A DNA stretch of 32,413 nt from Coleofasciculaceae cyanobacterium RL_1_1 (GTDB lineage Bacteria; Cyanobacteriota; Cyanobacteriia; Cyanobacteriales; Geitlerinemataceae). Of the stretch, positions 1-7,405 are shown in pieces. Under the pieces are notes generated by a model. The model was not told the DNA's origin. It was given only the letters and a program-made list of their open reading frames with translations, and did not search any database. Where the stretch lies: positions 1 through 32,413 of the forward strand of contig JAAUPN010000019.1 of the NCBI GenBank assembly GCA_012033105.1, written 5' to 3'. The translations under genes and the position numbers were made by a program. Positions within the stretch are counted from its first letter, which is position 1; each line of letters begins with the position of its first letter.

Positions 1-603
1 ATAGCCGCTTGTCGAGAAGATATCCCAGCTTAACGCGAAGCTTTTGGCAATTCGTGAGTTTTTTCTAAAAACTCGTGTTGAATGCCTGAACTTCAAGCGG
101 AGCTGTTCAGGGTAGAGCTGTTTGGTATGGCTACGGGTATGGCTACGGGTATGGCTACGGGTTTGGTTACGGGTTTGGCTCATGCCCAGGACGATTGCGC
201 GAATACCTCGATCGCCGCATCAGCTATGGATTATTGACTCGGTGGCACGCCCGGTCAGCTTCGATCGGCCAATGTCAGCATCCCGTTATAACCCCGACCA
301 ACCACATTACAACATCCCTAATTCCAACCGCTTTAGCGTCTACAAAATACCAATTCAGTCGTCACGCTAGCGAATCATCAATCTAAACTATACCCCATCC
401 CATCTTCTTTCTCATACTATCTATATAAACACCCGACTCAGTTCCTATACAATAAACTAAACTTAATTCAAATAGCACGTAATGCCCAACAAAATCTTGA
501 TTATTTGGATTTTAACCTTTAGGATTTGATGAACCAAAAATAATTAATTTTGTGCGACTGTCTGATAATTTAGCTAGGATAGAGTCTGACCTTGGGAGAT
601 ACG
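1..603. other. gene-free leader region
   Basis: No convincing gene lies before the channel gene at 604. The left part holds an A/T inverted repeat at 56-74 (8-bp arms, 3-base loop) and a 12-bp tandem repeat at 124-180. From about 390 the sequence becomes AT-rich, as expected of a promoter region. A weak sigma-70-like pair, TTGATT (497-502) and TAGGAT (520-525) with a 17-base spacer, is possible but not strong. A short open frame over the tandem repeat (122-370) has no family resemblance and is treated as spurious. Confidence 0.5.
124..180. repeat. 12-bp tandem repeat, about 4.75 copies
   Basis: The unit GGTATGGCTACG occurs three times exactly (124-135, 136-147, 148-159), then once as GGTTTGGTTACG (160-171), then as a partial GGTTTGGCT. 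The period is a multiple of three, so the + strand reads as repeated VWLR, but the surrounding frame has no protein features. It is most likely a short intergenic minisatellite. Confidence 0.85.
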
Positions 604-1632
604 ATGACTCGAAAACAATCGCTCGTAATGCGCCTACTTAGCCGTTTTTCACCCATCGCAATGGCGTCAAAAAATGGCGTCAACATCGCGGCACAATTCA
701 CATCATGGGAAAGTATCGTTTGATTCAAACGGGCTTACCTATATTTGACTGGAGCGATTTATCCCATTGGCTGCTAACGATCGGCTGGCCACGATTTTTG
801 GGGATTATTGGTGCGGCTTACTTTGCGATCAACTTTTTGTTTGCGATCGCCTATTCCGGCGATCTCCAAGGTATCGCGAACACCAATGAATCGTTCTCAG
901 ATGCGTTTTTCTTTAGTGTCCAGACTATGGCAACGATCGGCTATGGTGCGATGTATCCCAAAAGTGGTTATGTACACGTATTAGTGACGATCGAAGTTTT
1001 GATTGGGATGTTGTGGGTGGCAATGTCAACAGGGTTAATGCTGGCACGGTTTATGCTGCCAACAGCGCGAGTTTATGTTTAGCAGATGTGCTGTGATTTG
1101 CAACTATAACGGCGTTCCGACCCTCATGTTTCGCGCCGCCAATCAGCGCAGTAACTTTATTGTTGAAGCCACATTTCGAGTCAGCATTCTCAAGCCAGAA
1201 CTTTCGACCGAAGGCCACATCATCCGGCGTCTGCACGATTTGAAGTTGATGCGTTCAGAAACGCCTGTGTTTTCCATGTCGATGACCGTCATGCATCAGA
1301 TCGACCAGGACAGCCCGCTGTACGGCGTCACCCACCAAGAATTAACCCAGTGGCAAACCCAAATCGTTGTTATGCTCACGGGTCTAGATGAGACCGTATC
1401 GCAAAACATCCATGCCAGTCACTTCTATGCCATCGAAGATCTGTATTGGAATCGTCAATTCGTCGATGTGATTGAGCTACAGCCCAACGGCGATCGCCAC
1501 ATTGATTACACCAAATTTCACCAGACGATCCCAGTCAACGACGTTAACGAGGCCAGCGACACCCAACAGCAAGACCTACGAGACCACATCGAACGATCAA
1601 CGCGATCGTGCCTACCAGAATCGATTCGTTAG
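604..1632 (+). CDS. Kir-type (KirBac-like) potassium channel, two frameshifts
   Basis: Inward-rectifier K+ channel of the inner membrane. The 705 frame carries the slide helix and first helix (DLSHWLLTIGWP), a pore helix with selectivity filter TIGYG, and the second helix ending LMLARFMLPTARV. The 1075 frame carries the cytoplasmic immunoglobulin-like Kir domain (NGVPTLMFRAANQR, SMTVMHQIDQDSPLYG, GLDETVSQNIHASH). Two one-base shifts split it. Adding a T to the T5 run at 645-649 joins the N-terminus starting at ATG 604, which is preceded by GGGAG at 594-598, to the 705 frame. Dropping one T from 1072-1074 joins the 705 and 1075 frames as PTARV-MFSRCAV. The repaired protein is about 342 residues, normal for KirBac proteins. 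The filter is intact, so I favour sequence error over a dead gene, but a real pseudogene is not excluded. Confidence 0.85.
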
Positions 1633-1718
1633 GATGTTGATCCCGTTCCCCGCAAGCCGTCTGCTAGCCTAAGAAACGGCCTGTTCGGTTTTATCAAGCC
1701 TCGTTTATCTGTCTCATC

Positions 1719-2564
1719 ATGCGTAACGCTCAACCTCCCATTCAAAACGTCTCGGCTCTGATCGGCGGAGTCGTCCTCGCCCTGATCGCCCTCCTAGCCT
1801 TGAGTTCTTTCGTCATCATCAACCCAGGACAAGCCGGTGTGATTAGCATTCTCGGCAAAGCCCGCGATGGCGCACTGCTCGAAGGCATACACCTTAAGCC
1901 GCCCCTCATCTCCGTCGTCGATGTCTACGACGTCACGATTCAAAAATTTGAAGTCCCCGCCCAAAGTTCAACCCGCGACCTCCAGGATCTCGCCGGACGC
2001 TTTGCGATTAACTTCCGCATCGATCCCGTTCACATTGTTGATATTCGCCGCTCCCAAGGCACCCTGTCGAATCTTGTCACCAAAGTGATTGCCCCACAAA
2101 CCCAAGAGGCATTTAAAATCGCAGCGGCACGACGCACCGCAGAAGAATCAATTACGGAACGTAGCGCCCTCAAGCAAGACTTTGATGCCGCACTCGAAGA
2201 GCGGCTCGAAAAGTACAACATCATTGTGCTCGACACGAGTGTGATTGATCTCAATTTTTCGCGTGAATTTGCTAAGGCCGTTGAAGAAAAGCAAATCGCG
2301 GAACAGCAAGCGCGTCGTGCGGTTTATGTTGCCCAGCAAGCCGAGCAAGAAGCCCTGGCTGATATTAATCGCGCTCGTGGTAAAGCCGAAGCGCAAAAGC
2401 TGCTTGCCGAAACTTTGAAAGCCCAAGGCGGCGAGTTAGTACTCCAAAAAGAAGCAATTCAGGCGTGGCGTGAAGGTGGGGCGCAAATGCCCAAGGTGTT
2501 AGTTATGGGCGAAAAGTCAGGCAACGTACCGTTTATCTTTAATATGCAGGATATGGGGTCTTAA
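1719..2564 (+). CDS. prohibitin family (SPFH/Band 7) membrane protein
   Basis: This 281-residue protein has one N-terminal membrane segment (about residues 15-35, rich in A, L, I, V), followed at once by the SPFH start NPGQAGVISILGKA. The SPFH domain runs to about residue 190. It is followed by an Ala/Glu/Gln-rich coiled coil (KQIAEQQARRAVYVAQQAEQ, about 190-245) and a C-terminal VPFIFN segment typical of prohibitins. Family knowledge: these proteins form large ring or scaffold oligomers at membranes and are linked to membrane-protein quality control. The gene follows the channel gene by 86 bases on the same strand and is closed by a strong terminator at 2641-2679, so the two may be co-transcribed. 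I see no clear Shine-Dalgarno motif before ATG 1719. Confidence 0.92.
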   Translation: MRNAQPPIQNVSALIGGVVLALIALLALSSFVIINPGQAGVISILGKARDGALLEGIHLKPPLISVVDVYDVTIQKFEVPAQSSTRDLQDLAGRFAINFRIDPVHIVDIRRSQGTLSNLVTKVIAPQTQEAFKIAAARRTAEESITERSALKQDFDAALEERLEKYNIIVLDTSVIDLNFSREFAKAVEEKQIAEQQARRAVYVAQQAEQEALADINRARGKAEAQKLLAETLKAQGGELVLQKEAIQAWREGGAQMPKVLVMGEKSGNVPFIFNMQDMGS

Positions 2565-2640
2565 AGATTTGCGCGATCGACGTTTGTACGTCTCATTTCA
2601 AAGCCGATTTTAGTCAAGTTATTCATTCTCAGCACCATTA

Positions 2641-2679
2641 AAAAGCGAGGAACTCGTATTGAGAAATCCTCGCTTTTTT
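2641..2679 (+). terminator. Rho-independent terminator after prohibitin
   Basis: A perfect 11-bp stem (AAAAGCGAGGA at 2641-2651 with TCCTCGCTTTT at 2667-2677) closes a 15-base loop and runs into a T-tract to 2679. It lies 77 bases after the prohibitin stop. It also has A's on the left arm, so it could work on the other strand, but no gene ends there from the right. Confidence 0.9.
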
Positions 2680-2952
2680 AGTTGAGAGCGTGTCTTCGAT
2701 GCGGTGGTTCGTCACGAGTCTTCGGGGAGTTCGGAAGCAGTGATCGAGATAACACAAGCTTTTAGCGTGTTGGTGCTTGTTGGTCGGCTAAGATGGAGAC
2801 GCAACCATCTGAGTCGTGTGTTGGCTGTGTCACCGACGAATCGAGACGAACAACCAAGATGATTGTGTTACGTCGGTTTCGCGTTGCTCTTAACCCGAAT
2901 TCACGCGAATTGTGGTGTACCGATCTCCCCGTTAAACGTTGTCTACAGTGAT
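2680..2952. other. intergenic, no feature seen
   Basis: Between the prohibitin terminator and the end of the convergent small gene at 2953 I see no open frame with family signature, no tRNA-like fold and no repeat beyond the short palindrome GAATTCACGCGAATT at 2898-2912. Confidence 0.5.
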
Positions 2953-3336
2953 CTACGCTACGGCGACGCTTTGGGGTAAACGACGGCAGCCCTGTAGACC
3001 CACGGATGGATCATTACGGTAGGTTTCCTCGGGAACCCAAACGCTGACACTACGATCGCCCCCCACCCAATACAGATAGTCTACCGACGCATCGTATTCC
3101 AGTCCGACGCGCAGGTTTGAGAAATCATCTTCACAAATTTCAAACCCAAAGCGGACCACAAGCTGGGCTAGCAGGCATTCCGGGGTGTGGGAATGTTCGC
3201 CGACCGTATCCCGCTCGTCCCAGAAGTTGTTGAGCAGGCGGGTGAGTTTGGGCAGGACTTTCTCGGGTAAACCGTTGCGGCTCGCAAACAATAGCGCCGG
3301 ATTACCATCAACGATGAAATGACACGTTACACTCAT
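2953..3336 (-). CDS. hypothetical protein, 127 aa
   Basis: I do not recognise a named domain. The protein starts MSVTCHFIVDGNPALLFASR, is soluble and mixed alpha/beta in character, with a patch FGFEICEDDFSNLRVGLEYD and a later SVDYLYWVGGDRSVSVWVPE. It has no signal peptide or membrane segment. The composition and codon pattern resemble its neighbours, and the acidic ICEDDFSNLRVGLEY block looks like real coding sequence. It is a single gene with 160 bases of AT-rich upstream DNA, convergent with the prohibitin gene. The start at 3336 is the only sensible ATG. Confidence 0.65.
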   Translation of the reverse strand: MSVTCHFIVDGNPALLFASRNGLPEKVLPKLTRLLNNFWDERDTVGEHSHTPECLLAQLVVRFGFEICEDDFSNLRVGLEYDASVDYLYWVGGDRSVSVWVPEETYRNDPSVGLQGCRRLPQSVAVA

Positions 3337-3496
3337 GTTTTTTTTGATTAAGATCGTGAGGAAACAGAAATCGAAAGCAAACTACGTCAAAAAGTTACAT
3401 AACCTAATTAATGCATTGTAAGAACTATTTTGATGACATTAGGCTTGAGTCAACTCGATTTTATGCGTGTTTGTTTACCAGTGTAGAGGGAGTCTC

Positions 3497-4228
3497 CTAG
3501 GCTAATCTGAGTTCGTCGAATTTGCGGCGTACAGCTTGGATGTCCTGCCACATCAACCATTTGGGTTTTCCGGTTTCTCGTGATGGGTTACGCAGAAGAT
3601 AGGCGGGATGGAAAATTGGCATACAAAGATAGCCTTCCCACTCGAACCACTGACCGCGAATTTTGGTGATACCCCGTTTTTCGGCGATCGTGGCTTTGAC
3701 GGCGGTTGCTCCGGTGAGGAGGATGATTTTCGGTTGAATCAGGCGAAGTTGTTCGAGAAAGTAGGGCTTACAGGCGTTGATTTCGGCGGGGGTGGGGTTA
3801 CGGTTACCGGGTGGGCGGCACTTGGCGACGTTGCAGATGTAGATTTCGCGATCGGTGCTGAACTGAACGGAGGCGAGGATTTTTTCGAGCAGTTCGCCCG
3901 ATCGCCCAACAAACGGTAAACCCTGTTCGTCCTCGTTTTGTCCCGGTGCTTCGCCGATGATGACGATCGGTGCGTTGGGGTTGCCGCGACCGATCACAGC
4001 GTTGGTGCGCCCTTCACTGAGGCCGCAGCGCTGGCAGCGTTCGCAATGCTGGGTCATTGCCTCGATGCTGTCGTAGGTTCCCGGCGCGATCGGCACGCTA
4101 GCACTGAGGGGGATCGCGTCAAAGTTCACCGGATCAGCGACCGTTTGACCCGGAGGTGAGGCCGTGTGATCGCCGGAGGAGGGGGATACGCTCGCGCCAA
4201 AAAGATCGAGTTGAGAGTCTGAAGCCAT
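3497..4228 (-). CDS. uracil-DNA glycosylase, family 4 (Fe-S type)
   Basis: Base-excision-repair enzyme that removes uracil from DNA. It carries the family 4 motifs: GEAPGQNEDEQGLPFVGRSG (from residue 92), the KCRPPGNRNP block (136-145), and HPAYLLRNPS (207-216). Four cysteines sit where the 4Fe-4S ligands of family 4 enzymes lie: C65 and C68 (CQRC), C137 and C153. The first 55 residues are a low-complexity Ser/Pro/Thr tail beyond the usual family start, common in cyanobacterial members. Total length is 243 residues. ATG 4228 is the first start in frame. The gene stands between two other minus-strand genes with gaps of 184 and 160 bases. Confidence 0.95.
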   Translation of the reverse strand: MASDSQLDLFGASVSPSSGDHTASPPGQTVADPVNFDAIPLSASVPIAPGTYDSIEAMTQHCERCQRCGLSEGRTNAVIGRGNPNAPIVIIGEAPGQNEDEQGLPFVGRSGELLEKILASVQFSTDREIYICNVAKCRPPGNRNPTPAEINACKPYFLEQLRLIQPKIILLTGATAVKATIAEKRGITKIRGQWFEWEGYLCMPIFHPAYLLRNPSRETGKPKWLMWQDIQAVRRKFDELRLA

Positions 4229-4412
4229 AGTCTAGGGGCAGAGAAGACGAGGCCGAGGCGTGCAAGATCACTGAGAACAGGCCGATCGTCAGGGCAGAAG
4301 CAGAATACAGTCCCTTACACTTAGCACGAATACGACCGTTGGTGGGGATTACGACGATGTTCAGAACCACAAACCGACGCCACCAAAACCGAGCCAGTTA
4401 AGCTGCGTCTTC

Positions 4413-5237
4413 CTAACGCCGTGCCTGTCGCGCCAACACGACACCAACGCCGGTTAACATCACCAACCCGATCGCCCCCGCTAAGGGATTACCACCGATC
4501 CCCGTGAGCCATTCCGGTGTTGCATCGTCGTATTGCACCAATTCACCGACCACGACCACGTAATACGCCCACACCAGTCCACCATGCAACCCGATCGAGC
4601 CACCAAGCCGATCGCGTCCGATCCGCTTCGTCCACCCTAGGAGCAAGCCCAGCAGAACCAAGCCGAAGAATTGCGGCCAGGTTGCGAGGATGAGATCGAG
4701 GGGGCGAATGTAGTGCAGGGCGGCAAAGACGATCGCACTGAGGGGAAGGGCGATCGTGCTGCGGTAGTCGCGGTGGAGTTCATCCCAAATCCACCCTCGA
4801 AAGACGAGTTCTTCGGCACTGGCGACCGCGATCGCGATCACGCCACCCTCGATCGCGATCAGCCCCAAATTTGACGGCAAGGCAGACCAGGTTACCCAAC
4901 CGGCAAGGGTTTCGATACTAAAGACTACGGCAATCAATACCCAACCCAGCGCCAGATTGCGAACCAGTTCGATCGCATTGGCTCGATTCCACACTAGACC
5001 ATACCGCTGAAGCGATCGCGGCTCACCATGTACCCAGCGCCCCCACAGCCGCACGATCGCAACAAACTCGGCATACAGCACCAGCATCGACCCAATCGAA
5101 ACCCAGTCCGGATCGCGAACGTAGGCATAGATCGGAATCGCAAATGGGAGCCACACCGCCACCAGGATCAGCATCATCACAAAAATGCGCCCAAAGGCGG
5201 GCAAACGAGCAAGGCGCGAAAGTAAAGGGTGACGCAT
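4413..5237 (-). CDS. CPBP family intramembrane metalloprotease
   Basis: Multi-pass membrane protein of the CPBP (Abi/CAAX protease-like) family. Counting from the preferred start, the motifs are EExxxR at residues 142-147 (EELVFR), FAALH with His175, and a third conserved His at 218 (GLHGGLVW). These are the metal-binding and catalytic residues of the family, and all are present. I place the start at ATG 5237 (MRHPLLSRLARLPAFGR), which gives about 274 residues and puts the first hydrophobic helix (FVMMLILVAVWLPF) near the N-terminus. The same frame stays open to 5315, but the extra 26 residues look non-coding. The substrate is unknown. Confidence 0.88.
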   Translation of the reverse strand: MRHPLLSRLARLPAFGRIFVMMLILVAVWLPFAIPIYAYVRDPDWVSIGSMLVLYAEFVAIVRLWGRWVHGEPRSLQRYGLVWNRANAIELVRNLALGWVLIAVVFSIETLAGWVTWSALPSNLGLIAIEGGVIAIAVASAEELVFRGWIWDELHRDYRSTIALPLSAIVFAALHYIRPLDLILATWPQFFGLVLLGLLLGWTKRIGRDRLGGSIGLHGGLVWAYYVVVVGELVQYDDATPEWLTGIGGNPLAGAIGLVMLTGVGVVLARQARR

Positions 5238-5366
5238 TGAGACGGATAGACGGATCTGAGGTGTGAGTCTGAACGATGGGTTGATGGTAATACGGTCAAG
5301 ATGCAGACTCAACACCGGGTACGGTTTACGATGATGTGTGGTGATGTGTGCTCGATTAAGCGGGTG

Positions 5367-7010
5367 TTAGGCGGGTGGCACTTCATCCAGGGCATCGGAG
5401 GGTTCACCGACTAGGGCTTGAAAGGTGGGGTTCGATCGCAGGCTTGCCAAGGTCGGTTCATTCACCGCCAGAGTAATGTAGGCGGCATCGGCTTCGATCG
5501 CCTGAGTGAGCCAAATTAGTGCCGATCGAGGTTCACTGCTGGCGGCATAGCAGCAGGCTTTTTTAAACCAAAGGTTTGATTGTGGGGCGAGTTCGAGGGC
5601 TTGGTCGTAGTCTTCGATCGCTTCGATGTAGCGCTGGCGGTTGTAGTTGAGGTCGCCGCGTGTTGACCATAGGTCAATCTGATCGGGATCGAGTAAGAGG
5701 GCATGGGATAGCGCCTCATAGGCATCGTTCGCACGACCGAGTTTTTCGAGCGCGACGGCTCGATCGCGCCATGCGCCAAGGTGATTCGAGGATAGACCGA
5801 TGGCCTTGTCAAAGCATTGCAGCGCTTGCTCGTAGCGCTTGAGTTTGAGGGTGGCACGACCGCGATCGTGCCATGCCTGCACGGAGTTGGGATCAAGCTT
5901 CACGGCTTGACTGTAGGCGGCGAGGGCTTCTTTATGTTTTCCGAGCTGCATCAGCACAAAACCGCGATTGTTCCAGGCGTCGAGGTCACCGGGTTTTAAG
6001 CTGGTGGCTTTCGCGAAGGAGAAGGCGGCGGCGCGATAGTCGCCGAGTTTGATCAGGCTGCTGCCGCGATTGTTCCAGGCTTCGGGATAGTCATCCTTGA
6101 GATCGAGGGCGCGATCGTAGGAGGCGATCGAGGCTTCGTATTGTTCGAGGTTAAACAACGCGCTGCCGCGATTGCTCCAGGCTTGGTAATAGTCGGGGTT
6201 CAAGGCGAGGGCGCGATCGTAGGCATCAACGGACTCGGTGTAATCGCCGGATAAAAACAGGGCATTGCCGCGCCGACAGTAATCTTCAGGAGAAATGACG
6301 CCCGCTGCCTCCGCACTGGGGATCGCCGTACGGCCATTGGCATCGGCGGAAATGGTCGCTAAATTTTCCAGGCTCACTTCGCCGTCAATTTCCGGTAAGG
6401 AAGGTGCATCGATCGCCGTATCGAGTCGATCGCGCACACCTTCGATCACCGATTGGGCATCATCCATCAAGCCCTGAAGCTGGACGATCGCGTCGGCTTT
6501 AAGCTGGGTCATCTCATCGATGTAGGCATTGGCACGGGTTTCTAGCTTGTTGAGCAGCAGCCAGACGCCGATCGTTGCGAGGGCGGGGATTACGGACATC
6601 GCGATCAAAAAGGCGAAGAGGGTGGTGCGTGATGGGGGGTCGCGTTCTTCGGTGGCGGGACGATCGCGTGTACGGCGATCGCGATTGTCTGTTTCTGCCT
6701 CAGTCTCGTTAGTCTCGTTTGCCTGAGCGATCACTCCGTCGCGCCAAGTCTCCGGTGCTGAGGTGGATTGAGGTGATGTGGCCGTGATCGACGATGCCGG
6801 ATGATCTGTGGCGATCGCCGGGGTACTGATTACGAGCAGTAACGATGCGCCCACGATCAAACGGGTGATCCCCGGCGATCGGCGCCCGATGGATGGCAAT
6901 GAGGCGAACGATCGCAGATTCGATGATCGATCGACGATGGGCTGCGACACTCGCTGACTCAACAAACGTTGTACGCTCCAGGCATGACGAAAACAAAGAA
7001 GCAGGGACAC
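5367..7010 (-). CDS. TPR-repeat membrane-anchored protein
   Basis: The protein has 547 residues. An N-terminal hydrophobic stretch (GASLLLVISTPAIA, about 54-67) may be a signal or anchor. A second membrane helix (LFAFLIAMSVIPALATIGVWLLL) lies near 130-152. A short helical linker (LETRANAYIDEM...) follows. About eight 34-residue TPR units then run from about residue 240, each with the W.NRG / Y..A...YDRAL.L.P pattern, ending in the usual NPTFQALV tail. TPR arrays bind protein partners. The membrane helix before the array suggests a scaffold held at the membrane, but the partner is not evident. ATG 7010 is the longest start; a start nearer the first helix is possible. Confidence 0.85.
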   Translation of the reverse strand: MSLLLCFRHAWSVQRLLSQRVSQPIVDRSSNLRSFASLPSIGRRSPGITRLIVGASLLLVISTPAIATDHPASSITATSPQSTSAPETWRDGVIAQANETNETEAETDNRDRRTRDRPATEERDPPSRTTLFAFLIAMSVIPALATIGVWLLLNKLETRANAYIDEMTQLKADAIVQLQGLMDDAQSVIEGVRDRLDTAIDAPSLPEIDGEVSLENLATISADANGRTAIPSAEAAGVISPEDYCRRGNALFLSGDYTESVDAYDRALALNPDYYQAWSNRGSALFNLEQYEASIASYDRALDLKDDYPEAWNNRGSSLIKLGDYRAAAFSFAKATSLKPGDLDAWNNRGFVLMQLGKHKEALAAYSQAVKLDPNSVQAWHDRGRATLKLKRYEQALQCFDKAIGLSSNHLGAWRDRAVALEKLGRANDAYEALSHALLLDPDQIDLWSTRGDLNYNRQRYIEAIEDYDQALELAPQSNLWFKKACCYAASSEPRSALIWLTQAIEADAAYITLAVNEPTLASLRSNPTFQALVGEPSDALDEVPPA

Positions 7011-7017
7011 GCTCGAC

Positions 7018-7212
7018 CTACGACCTCCACTCAGAAATATAGCCAGTAAATTGTAAGGAAATACGTTGGATCGCGTCGGGGTTAGCAGTCCAAATCGTTA
7101 CTATACAGATTAAGGTTTTCCCATTGACTTTGACGGTCTGGCAGGTCTCCCTGTCTGACGAAGCGATGGCGCCTGCATCATAGCCGATCCGTCTGAAGGT
7201 TCCCGCAATCAC
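7018..7212 (-). CDS. small hypothetical ORF upstream of the TPR gene
   Basis: A 64-residue frame beginning with GTG at 7212 ends 7 bases before the TPR gene and lies on the same strand, so the two could be co-transcribed. Readable parts such as CQTVKVNGKTLICIVTIW look protein-like, and the sequence has two cysteines. The frame stays open upstream to past 7300 without an ATG (it reads ...HPTLIKIPRRED just before the GTG), so the true start may be another GTG near 7278 or may be hidden by an indel. No family recognised. Confidence 0.35.
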   Translation of the reverse strand: MIAGTFRRIGYDAGAIASSDRETCQTVKVNGKTLICIVTIWTANPDAIQRISLQFTGYISEWRS

Positions 7213-7405
7213 GTCTTCACGTCTGGGAATTTTGATGAGTGTCGGATGAGTGTCGGATGGGATAACCGAGGACGTAACACCACGATCGTATCGTTCACGT
7301 GCGTCAATCTTTAGGTTTGACCACCCGCTTCAATCCCGTTAACGGAATTCGTTGAACGGCCTTTACCCTTTCTAACTCTAACGTCGTCATCACCCGCACT
7401 GAATC

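Noticed and set aside
124-180. Possible CRISPR array
   Set aside because: Units are 12 bp and directly abutting, with no spacers. No cas gene is in the window.
122-370. 82-residue open frame over the 12-bp tandem repeat (VWLR repeats)
   Set aside because: The repeat has a period divisible by three, so any frame through it tends to stay open. The rest shows no family, and no Shine-Dalgarno precedes it.
4134-4370. 78-residue minus-strand frame overlapping the uracil-DNA glycosylase start
   Set aside because: It overlaps the clear glycosylase N-terminus in another frame and has no recognisable features.
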